From: Rhodobacteraceae bacterium F11138
GTDB lineage: Bacteria > Pseudomonadota > Alphaproteobacteria > Rhodobacterales > Rhodobacteraceae
Direction of reading: 5' to 3'
Assembly (NCBI GenBank): GCA_016521575.1
Contig: JAEKDP010000004.1
Span: forward strand, 1-64,000
DNA length: 64,000 nucleotides
Below are positions 57,927 to 64,000 of the stretch, one piece after another; position 1 is the stretch's first letter, and each line of letters opens with the position of its first letter. The notes under the pieces are model-generated. The model had not been told where the DNA came from, made no database searches, and worked only from the letters and a program-made list of their open reading frames with translations. A program made the translations under genes and the position numbers.

Positions 57927-58741
57927 TGTGCCGTGCTCTTGGTTGTCAGGACCGAAGGTGTCAGCGGCGGCACCGGCGGCCCCGAGGGGCCAACGGGGGT
58001 GGCGTGCGTGTGGCTGTTGAACATCGACAGAAATGTCGTGCCCTTGATCAGAGGCTCTCCACCCGCTCCGGCGACGGTGACCTGGCTGCCTTCGATGTTC
58101 ACAACGGCCGAAGATTTTACATCCACTCCGCTTGATGACGTATTGATTTCATTGCCAGAAGCATCCGTGCAAACAACCCCGGAAGAGGACATGACGATGC
58201 TGTTTCCGTTGGAATCCTCGACCGTGATTTCAGCCCCTTGCGCATCCAGAACCACCCTTGCGCCGGCGCTGTCGGTCAGTGAAATGCCACCGTCTGCATC
58301 CATCACGATCTCGGCGTCGGTGGCGGAATGCAGGGTCACGGTTTCCGCGTCCTCTTCATCCTCGAATGTCAGGAAATGGCCGCTTTCCGTCTTGAGGATC
58401 TTGGTTGAAGGGGCCTTATATTCGCCGGGCATTTCCCGGGCCTGCCGCCAGAAGGTTCCGCTCCAGACCGGAGAGGACGGATCGCCTTCAAGAAATTCGG
58501 CCAAAACCTGCGATCCGACCGGGGGCACCCAAAGCACGCCGAAATCGGCACCGCCACCATAGGCCACACATGGCAAAGCCCAATCGCTGGTTGCTTCGCC
58601 CAGAACCGAAGGAATGGTCAGCTTGAGACGCCCCAACCCTTCGGGGTCGTCCGTGTCCACCACAAAGGCGCGATACTTTCCATAGTAGCTGGATTTCTGT
58701 TTCCGTATCGTGTTTTCAATGGTTTGCATCGCGTCGTTCAT
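57923..58741 (-). CDS. Baseplate assembly protein V-like spike
   Basis: The 272-aa protein has an OB-fold gpV N-terminus (SYYGKYRAFVVDTDDPEGLG, RLKLTIPSVLGEATSDWALP, VLWVPPVGSQVLAEFLEGDP, SSPVWSGTFW). A triple-stranded beta-helix follows, made of short repeats: TVTLHSATDAEIVMDADGGI, VVLDAQGAEITVEDSNGNSI, GVVCTDASGNEINTSSSGVD. It ends with the HTHATPVGPSGPPVPP block, typical of gpV-type spikes that carry a tip protein. It forms the puncturing device at the centre of the baseplate. Confidence 0.92.
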   Translation of the reverse strand: MNDAMQTIENTIRKQKSSYYGKYRAFVVDTDDPEGLGRLKLTIPSVLGEATSDWALPCVAYGGGADFGVLWVPPVGSQVLAEFLEGDPSSPVWSGTFWRQAREMPGEYKAPSTKILKTESGHFLTFEDEEDAETVTLHSATDAEIVMDADGGISLTDSAGARVVLDAQGAEITVEDSNGNSIVMSSSGVVCTDASGNEINTSSSGVDVKSSAVVNIEGSQVTVAGAGGEPLIKGTTFLSMFNSHTHATPVGPSGPPVPPLTPSVLTTKSTAQ

Positions 58742-58753
58742 GTTTCTTCCTTC

Positions 58754-59923
58754 CTAGAACAGGCTGGAAATGGCCGAGATCGCCGAGGACAGTGGCGGTG
58801 CGCCCGGGCTGTCGCTGTCGCCGGTCCCGTTGCGGATCAGTTCGAACCTTTGCCGATAGCCGTCGGTGGCAAAGACATGGGTGATCTTGTCGGTATAATA
58901 CAGCCCGCCATTGCGCTCTCCGGTGCCGTCCACCCGAACCAGCGCGCCGATCCGCAAGACGTGCCCATACAGGGTGCCGTCCAATTCACCCGTGGCGCGG
59001 ATCTTGAAACTGTTGTCGTTGGCGGCGGCCTGTGCGCGGGCGCGGGTGACCTCTTCGGGTTCGTCGCCTTCGCGAGATATGCGCCAGATCGACGGTGTCC
59101 CCAGGCCAGCGCCTTCTTCGGCGGCTGCAGTGGTGCCCAGAACCGGCAGGTTCGGGGTCACGATTTCGACAACCGGGTCGCTGCCTTCTTCGCGCGGCGC
59201 GATTTCGAAACCCACCGCGTCGGGTTTTTGCGCATCATCGCTGATTGCCCAGGTCAGACAATTTGTGCCGCTGCCTGCATAGACCATTATGGTTGGCTGA
59301 ACTTCGCCTTCCAGCCGTTTGGGGCCGAAATAGACCCCGCCGCCAGAGAAAATCAGCTCGAACCCGTTGGCTGTGGCGCGATCGCGCAGGAATTGGATCG
59401 GTGTGCCGTCCATCGCCAGGGATCGGGCCGATTGCCCATCGTCGCTGTCCGGGTCTATGTCCAGATTCAGCGGTGCGACCAGTTCGGACAGGATCGCAAG
59501 ATCGGTGATTGGCGCGTCTTCGCCCCAGACCCGGCGCATGTGTTCGCGGTTCAGCGCGACGCCGTCGTCCTGCATCTCGATCACCAGCTTGGCCTCGCCA
59601 CCGTTTTGCGGCAGTTCCGGTTTCAGTTCGATCATGTAGCCGCGAAAGATCTCGTCTACATGGGTCTGGAAATCGGCCGACACGACGATCGGTTGACTGC
59701 GCTGGAACAGGCCGCTGTCGGCAGCCATCCATTGCCCGTCTTCGCGGCGGCGGTCGTCAATGGTCAGCGTGCCGGTCGCCGCCTCGGTGCGGCTGATGTT
59801 GATTTCGATACCCGACACAAGCGTCGCCAGATCGCCAATGTCGCGCCTGTCGGGGCCGATTTCGATCACGGCCGAGGCCGCCTGCCGGAACCCGGGATCC
59901 AGTATCGAGGACAGCAGCGACAT
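58754..59923 (-). CDS. Phage late control D-like hub protein (Pvc8-like N-terminal half)
   Basis: The 389-aa protein has the gpD/VgrG hub fold: DRRDIGDLATLVSGIEINIS, FRGYMIELKPELPQNGGEAK, REHMRRVWGEDAPITDLAIL and SLAMDGTPIQFLRDRATANG, with IRIGALVRVDG-like HVLRIGALVRVDGTGER near the end. It forms the trimeric hub joining spike and tube. In PVC-type particles hub and spike are one VgrG-like protein (Pvc8); here they are two adjacent genes. It overlaps the LysM-like gene by one base. Confidence 0.88.
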   Translation of the reverse strand: MSLLSSILDPGFRQAASAVIEIGPDRRDIGDLATLVSGIEINISRTEAATGTLTIDDRRREDGQWMAADSGLFQRSQPIVVSADFQTHVDEIFRGYMIELKPELPQNGGEAKLVIEMQDDGVALNREHMRRVWGEDAPITDLAILSELVAPLNLDIDPDSDDGQSARSLAMDGTPIQFLRDRATANGFELIFSGGGVYFGPKRLEGEVQPTIMVYAGSGTNCLTWAISDDAQKPDAVGFEIAPREEGSDPVVEIVTPNLPVLGTTAAAEEGAGLGTPSIWRISREGDEPEEVTRARAQAAANDNSFKIRATGELDGTLYGHVLRIGALVRVDGTGERNGGLYYTDKITHVFATDGYRQRFELIRNGTGDSDSPGAPPLSSAISAISSLF

Positions 59924-60246
59924 CAGCGTTGTCCCTCGCGCCGGCGCGGCACCAGCAGAACCTGTCCCAACCGTTCGCGCGGCTGATCGGGCAGGGGCGG
60001 CGCGTCCTGTTCGATCAGCAGATCCTCGGGAAACAACGCGTCCGGATTACAATCGGCCAGCCGTCGCCAATCGCGCGGATTGGCATAGTAATTCTGGCCC
60101 AGGCCATCCAGCCGGTCCGCCACCGCGATACTGTGTTCCAGCACCGGGTCAGGGTCGGCGATGGGTCGGGCGCGGACGCCGCGGAAACCGGATTCCTCAT
60201 CGAACTGCGGCAGATTCTGGTAATAGGACCCTTTGAAGAACGCCAT
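59923..60246 (-). CDS. LysM-like tail protein (Pvc7-like C-terminal half)
   Basis: The 107-aa protein has a short N-terminal strand and then a domain reading HSIAVADRLDGLGQNYYANP, RDWRRLADCNPDALFPEDLL, with a VLLVPRR end. This is the LysM-like tail-protein-X pattern ('D.la...y.....w..ia..N..l....l.......l.iP') that locks hub to tube. In other eCIS it is fused to the tube-type N-terminal domain; here the two are separate genes 2 bp apart. Confidence 0.78.
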   Translation of the reverse strand: MAFFKGSYYQNLPQFDEESGFRGVRARPIADPDPVLEHSIAVADRLDGLGQNYYANPRDWRRLADCNPDALFPEDLLIEQDAPPLPDQPRERLGQVLLVPRRREGQR

Positions 60247-60248
60247 GA

Positions 60249-60881
60249 TTATCCCGTCTGAAATCCGGTTGCGAGGTTGAGCGTCGTGCCCATGGTCTGC
60301 CGGACCTTGTCGGCCAGAAAGAACGGGTTCGCGCTTTCTATGACCTGCATTGTCAGACTCATGGTGGCGCGATAGGGCATCAGGTTCGGCAGGTGCAGCG
60401 CCTCTTTCTGACCGACCCCGGTCAGGAACACCGGCAACAGCTGCATGCCCCAGGCAAAAACCAGCACGCTGGCGGTTTCCTGACGCTCAAAGGCGCGGCT
60501 GCCCGACAGGCCCAGGGACGACAGCACCTTGACCCCGCCGGGCCCCTGATTTTTCGGCTCGGCCATCGAACGCAGCGTGTCGATCTGGGGCTGCACGCCA
60601 AAGGTCTTGGCCACGGCATCGCCGTCGTTCAGCGCGTCGGTGGCGTCCAGCAGGATGTCGATAGAGAAGCTTTCCGCCTGCATTTCGACACCTTGGCTGA
60701 CCCGCGCCGTTTCCAGCGGGCTGACAAAATCATATCCGCCGCGCGCGCCCGGGGCATTCCCGGTCTTGACCGTCACCGTGCGCGAGCGCGTGATTTCCTG
60801 CGGGTTGAACTGGAACACCAGCGCAAGCGGCGGAACGCTGATGCCGTATTCGAACAGGACACCGCGGGTTTCAACGGCCAT
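60249..60881 (-). CDS. CIS tube-like adaptor protein (Pvc7-like N-terminal half)
   Basis: The 210-aa protein matches the CIS tube-like family: VPPLALVFQFNPQEITRSRT, then a long Ala/Gly loop, ETARVSQGVEMQAESFSIDI and a C-terminal YRATMSLTMQVIESANPFFL. The 'FQFNPQEI.rs...' opening is diagnostic for the adaptor that connects the inner tube to the hub. It is the first of the split Pvc7 pair and overlaps the 71-aa gene upstream by 11 bp. Confidence 0.88.
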   Translation of the reverse strand: MAVETRGVLFEYGISVPPLALVFQFNPQEITRSRTVTVKTGNAPGARGGYDFVSPLETARVSQGVEMQAESFSIDILLDATDALNDGDAVAKTFGVQPQIDTLRSMAEPKNQGPGGVKVLSSLGLSGSRAFERQETASVLVFAWGMQLLPVFLTGVGQKEALHLPNLMPYRATMSLTMQVIESANPFFLADKVRQTMGTTLNLATGFQTG

Positions 60882-61086
60882 TGTGCCCTCCTTTCGGCAG
60901 GGCGAGCGCCACGCGCTGCGCCAGAACCGCGCCGGTCTGCCCCTGGCCCGAAATCTGTATCTTGTCCGGCGCAGAGTCGCGGGCGTGCAGTTCTTGTGCC
61001 AGGGCTTCGGCGATCCGGCGGGCGTCGTGATGCGCCGTATCCTTCAGGCGGGCGGGCAGGGTCAGGGTCAGGCGGTGAATTCTCAT
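60871..61086 (-). CDS. 71-aa small protein in the eCIS operon
   Basis: A short basic protein (MRIHRLTLTLPARLKDTAHH, then DARRIAEALAQELHARDSAP) predicted as a strand plus amphipathic helix. It overlaps the ATPase stop by 4 bp and the tube-adaptor start by 11 bp, so it is translated within the operon. Short genes at this place are common in eCIS loci but lack a defined function. No homologue is recalled. Confidence 0.6.
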   Translation of the reverse strand: MRIHRLTLTLPARLKDTAHHDARRIAEALAQELHARDSAPDKIQISGQGQTGAVLAQRVALALPKGGHNGR

Positions 61087-62462
61087 GTCCAGTCCTCGGT
61101 GAGATGGTCGCAAAGAAATCCGATTTCCGATTTGCGGACCTGGCGGCCATCCTTCATCAGTTCCGCACGCACCGCGCGCGCGATGTGGGGCAGATCGATC
61201 CCGGTTTCTTCTTCGGCGGCCAGTACGGCGGCATAATGCGCGGCATTGGCGATCGATCCCCCCGACAGGCGCACGGCATCGGCGATTGCTGGCACATCCA
61301 TCCGTTCGGCACGCGGGGCGGCCGGCGGGATCAGCAGTTGCCACAGCCCGGCTCTGGCCGCGGCATCCGGGGCCGGGAAGTCCACGATCAACTGGAACCG
61401 GCGCAGGAACGCGCTGTCCACGTTGCTGCGCAGGTTGGTGGTCAGGATCACCGGGCCGTTGTGACGTTCGAACCGGCTGAGCATGTGGCTGACTTCCAGG
61501 TTGGCATAGCGGTCGCGCGCATCGGACACTTCGCCGCGCTTGCCCAGCAACCCGTCAGCCTCGTCGATCTGCAGGATTGCCCGACGGCCATCCAGACTTT
61601 CGAGCAGGGCATTCAGATTGGCCTCGGTCTCGCCGACATATTTCGACATGATCCGCCCCAGATCCAGCGTATAGAGCGCCCAGGGTTCGCCCGTGCGTTG
61701 GCTCAGCTCGGTTGCGACCACCGAGGCGGCAAAGGTCTTGCCGGTGCCGGATGCGCCCGAGAACAAGGCCAGCGGCCCGTGCATCGTCTTGCCGCCCCAT
61801 TCATTGGCAATCCGGTCGTTGTGTTGCACCCAGGCGGTAAAATCGCGCAACTGGGACAAGACCTGGGCCGGCAGGATCAGATCGTCCCAGGTGCCGCGCT
61901 GGCTGGACAGGTTGGCACCCGCCGGGGGCGCCAGTTCCGCGTCCCTGTTCAGCAACGCCCGGATCAAGCGCGCACCGGGTCGCAGGACCTGATAGGGGGT
62001 GCCGCCCTCTACGCGCAACAACCCGGCGGACACCAGGGGCGAGGTCGGCGACAGACGTTGAAACAGCAGGTCCACATCGCCGCCCGCCCGCAGCATCAGC
62101 ATTTCCTGCACCAGAGGCAGCCCCGGAAAGGCCGATCCGACCTGCGGCTGCAACGAATGGATGCGCGGGCCCAGAGACGGGCGTGCAACCGGACACATCG
62201 CAAGCGCCAACAGGTCCAGATCGATCTGTTTCAACGCATCCAGAACGGTTGGCGGTGCGATCCCGGTCAGACCGGACCACGCCCCGGCGGCACGGGCGGT
62301 TTCCACCGATTTGGCCTGGGCATCGAAATCGTCCGAAAAAGCGTCCGGCAGATCGACACCGGTGCGTATGGCTTCGGCCAGCACCAGCATCAAATCGATC
62401 CGCGCCCATTCGGCATCCAGCGACGGCAGGCTCAGGTCGGTGTCCTTGGGCGCTACGGTCAT
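61083..62462 (-). CDS. eCIS AAA+ ATPase (Pvc15-like)
   Basis: The 459-aa ATPase is the conserved AAA+ component of eCIS, probably remodelling or assembling the particle or loading cargo. The N-terminal ~200 residues are helical and specific to the family. The ATPase core has Walker A FSGASGTGKTFAAS (~residue 237), Walker B ILQIDEADGLLGKR (~300), sensor 1 in VILTTNLRSNVDSAFLRRFQ with an arginine-finger-like RRF, and the lid at LSGGSIANAAHYAAVLA. It overlaps the small gene and is 2 bp after the DUF4255 gene. Confidence 0.92.
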   Translation of the reverse strand: MTVAPKDTDLSLPSLDAEWARIDLMLVLAEAIRTGVDLPDAFSDDFDAQAKSVETARAAGAWSGLTGIAPPTVLDALKQIDLDLLALAMCPVARPSLGPRIHSLQPQVGSAFPGLPLVQEMLMLRAGGDVDLLFQRLSPTSPLVSAGLLRVEGGTPYQVLRPGARLIRALLNRDAELAPPAGANLSSQRGTWDDLILPAQVLSQLRDFTAWVQHNDRIANEWGGKTMHGPLALFSGASGTGKTFAASVVATELSQRTGEPWALYTLDLGRIMSKYVGETEANLNALLESLDGRRAILQIDEADGLLGKRGEVSDARDRYANLEVSHMLSRFERHNGPVILTTNLRSNVDSAFLRRFQLIVDFPAPDAAARAGLWQLLIPPAAPRAERMDVPAIADAVRLSGGSIANAAHYAAVLAAEEETGIDLPHIARAVRAELMKDGRQVRKSEIGFLCDHLTEDWT

Positions 62463-62464
62463 CG

Positions 62465-63412
62465 TCAGCCCCCCACGTTCAGCTGGATCGGGTTGGCCGG
62501 GGGCGCTCCGGGAATGGCGCCGCCATCCGGTCCGATCAATGTGGTAATCACGGTTGCGGTGTCGCCATCGGCCGCCGCCGTCAGGTTCAGATCCACGCGC
62601 GCGGCGGGAAGATCGACATCCGGGGTCTGGATTTCAAAGACCTGGGGCGGCTGGCGCTCGGTGGGGCCGCCGACGCGGGTCCATTCGACCACCACCGCAA
62701 CGCGGCTTTGCGGCACGCCGGTCAGCGACAGTCCGGTGGTCGTGGTGCCGGCCGCGATGTCCAGATGGGAAAACAACCGCCCCCCCTGATGGAACATCTG
62801 GAACGGGCGACCCATGGTTCCGGGCGCGGCCACGAATTCGCCGGCCGTGACCTCGGGGGCGGGGGTGGCATGGGTCAGAGGTTCGATTGGAATAAGGGCC
62901 AGTTCGTAGGCGGCCGAGATCCGATAGGCCAGTTCGCCGCCCTGCGTGGTCCAGATATGGTTCAACTCTTCCATCGTCGGGGCCTGAAACACCGCCTGCA
63001 ACTGATAGTCAGTGGTCTGTGCGCGGCGAAAGTCATGTGCCGGGGCGTTGCCGGGCGCGGGGCCGGGCAGGGTGCCGGGAATGACCGGGAAACTCTGTAG
63101 CACCCGCACCGCCTGTCCCAGCACCCGCAGATCGGAGTCTTCGGGGGGATTGCCCTGCCCGGCGGGAAAGGCGGTCAGCAACAGGTTGGCCCGGATGAAA
63201 AACGCCTGGTCATCGCCCATATCGGCATGAAAACCCGAGGGGGCGATGCGATAGACAAACAGGTTCAGGACGTGTTCGGTGGAATCCTTGGCCTGTTCCT
63301 GTGCCTTTTGCGGAGAGTCCACCATCACCACCACGTCCTCACCGAACTTGCTGGCAAGGAAATCGGCGGTGGACTGGATCGCCACCGAAAGCGAGCTTTC
63401 GGGAATCGGCAT
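62465..63412 (-). CDS. DUF4255 tail terminator (Pvc16/Afp16-like)
   Basis: The 315-aa protein starts with the DUF4255 domain: SLSVAIQSTADFLASKFGED, NLFVYRIAPSGFHADMGDDQ, LLLTAFPAGQGNPPEDSDLR, VLGQAVRVLQSFPVIPGTLP and ELNHIWTTQGGELAYRISAA. In Afp and PVC particles this family caps the end of the tube and sheath. The C-terminal ~120 residues are an added beta-rich, Ig-like domain (GLSLTGVPQSRVAVVVEWTR). Such extensions occur in some lineages. It follows the Glu-rich gene by 1 bp. Confidence 0.9.
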   Translation of the reverse strand: MPIPESSLSVAIQSTADFLASKFGEDVVVMVDSPQKAQEQAKDSTEHVLNLFVYRIAPSGFHADMGDDQAFFIRANLLLTAFPAGQGNPPEDSDLRVLGQAVRVLQSFPVIPGTLPGPAPGNAPAHDFRRAQTTDYQLQAVFQAPTMEELNHIWTTQGGELAYRISAAYELALIPIEPLTHATPAPEVTAGEFVAAPGTMGRPFQMFHQGGRLFSHLDIAAGTTTTGLSLTGVPQSRVAVVVEWTRVGGPTERQPPQVFEIQTPDVDLPAARVDLNLTAAADGDTATVITTLIGPDGGAIPGAPPANPIQLNVGG

Positions 63413-63413
63413 C

Positions 63414-64000
63414 TCAGAGCCCCCTCAGGTAGCGGGAACTCATCCGGCGCGACAGATCCGGAAAACCCGACCCCGACCCCGACGAGGACCGTGCCGGGGC
63501 ATCTTCGTGAATGACCACATCGATCTGGTCTATCGTGACGCGCGGACGTTCAGCGGGGGGTTCCGCCGATGATACGCCGGGCGCGTACGGATCGGACGAT
63601 GTCCCGGCCGGCAGATAGGGGCCACCGGGACCGGCCACGGTCGTATTGCCCGCATCATGGGACAGGGTATCGGATACCGGATCCGACGCAACGGGGCCAG
63701 CAGCGGCAACCGGCCCGGCCTCCCGGCGCAGGGCGCGCATGTCGGGCAGTTCCTCTTGCGGGCCGTCGTCAGAGGCGGGCAGGGGTTCTGTGGGAATCGC
63801 TTCCATTGCGCCCGTCGCGCGCCGCATGGTTTGCATCTCTTCCTCTTCTTCTTCCTGCCGACGCATGGTGCTGAGCGGTTCCTGTTCTTCTTCTGCCCGG
63901 TGCAGGGGTTGCGCCGCTTCTTCCTCTTCGTGCTGGCGGTGCAGCGCCTGCATCTCTTCTTCCTCGTCCTGACGCCGCAACGGTTGTGCTGCCTCTTCTT
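63414..64000 (-). CDS. eCIS-associated protein with Glu-rich repeats (partial)
   Basis: The frame runs off the right window edge, so no start is visible. The readable 195 residues begin with imperfect repeats of the form EEAAQPLRRQDEEEE, MQALHRQHEEEEAAQPLHRA, MRRQEEEEEEMQTMRR, an alternation of Arg/Gln-containing and poly-Glu segments. The rest is Pro/Ser/Gly-rich and ends in PRVTIDQIDVVIHEDAP and SSRYLRGL. Such linkers with 'LRRQEEE' repeats occur in DUF4157-type eCIS proteins, so a DUF4157 domain may lie beyond 64000. Function is unknown. Confidence 0.6.
   Translation of the reverse strand, partial: EEAAQPLRRQDEEEEMQALHRQHEEEEAAQPLHRAEEEQEPLSTMRRQEEEEEEMQTMRRATGAMEAIPTEPLPASDDGPQEELPDMRALRREAGPVAAAGPVASDPVSDTLSHDAGNTTVAGPGGPYLPAGTSSDPYAPGVSSAEPPAERPRVTIDQIDVVIHEDAPARSSSGSGSGFPDLSRRMSSRYLRGL

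Noticed and set aside
42567-64000. Ordinary prophage tail module
   Set aside because: DUF4255, a Pvc15-type ATPase, a CIS tube adaptor and two DUF4157 proteins identify an eCIS. No capsid, portal or terminase genes are present in this part.

Overview
The window looks like the chromosome of a marine-type alphaproteobacterium of the Rhodobacterales (Roseobacter/Paracoccus-like). The clues are high GC, a DUF2948 gene overlapping murA, gene-transfer-agent-like phage debris, and small Rhodobacteraceae-type proteins. This placement is inference from gene order and protein character; no search was run.

Layout. (1) 1-4,600 is a debris zone: IS21, IS5 and IS3 remnants, tRNA-Arg(TCT), tRNA-Ser(TGA), a truncated DUF3883 gene, and prophage fragments (terminase C-terminus, a head-joining/GTA TIM-barrel chimera, an endolysin tail, and a nested Rz/Rz1-like pair). 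(2) 4,608-16,382 is a metal-resistance island. A minus-strand run carries a small secreted protein, a multicopper oxidase, a 42-aa membrane peptide, DUF302, a TVP38-type protein, an APC permease, a Cu P1B-ATPase with YHS and CPMHP domains, and a DUF411 protein. It also has a cytochrome c, a K+-channel-like protein, a Zn/Cd/Pb-type ATPase divergent from a MerR regulator, and a YnfA-like protein. (3) 17,436-19,840 holds IS scars, then the core genes DUF2948, murA, a small basic protein and tRNA-Thr(GGT).

(4) 19,835-42,447 is a ~22.6-kb integrative mobilizable element in the 3' end of tRNA-Thr. It has a large serine recombinase, a coupling protein without its own membrane anchor next to three small membrane proteins, a ribbon-helix-helix-type regulator bordered by GTACTAC repeats, MobC, a relaxase and a candidate oriT. 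Its cargo is a compact defence operon: small regulator, hsdM, hsdS, a GIY-YIG-like gene, hsdR, DUF2130 and a RloC/PrrC-like anticodon nuclease. An ArdC-like antirestriction protein and an SDR enzyme follow. The recombinase frame crosses the att core, so its C-terminus should differ between integrated and circular forms.

(5) 42,567-64,000, all minus strand, is the distal half of an extracellular contractile injection system (eCIS). In transcription order it has a Glu-rich protein (cut by the window edge), a DUF4255 tail terminator, an AAA+ ATPase, a 71-aa protein, a tube/hub protein, a LysM-like protein, a gpD-like hub, a gpV-like spike, a gp25-like protein, two baseplate J-type proteins, a gpI-like protein with a long extension, an 1159-aa DUF6519-like protein and two DUF4157 cargo-type proteins. 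One cargo candidate has two zincin motifs and an OmpA-like domain. The other is ~1,320 aa, with a hydrophobic middle and two Asp-His motifs near its C-terminus. Sheath and inner-tube genes are not in the window and are probably beyond 64,000.

The most interesting parts are the eCIS with its two cargo candidates, the layered defence operon, and the att-dependent recombinase C-terminus.
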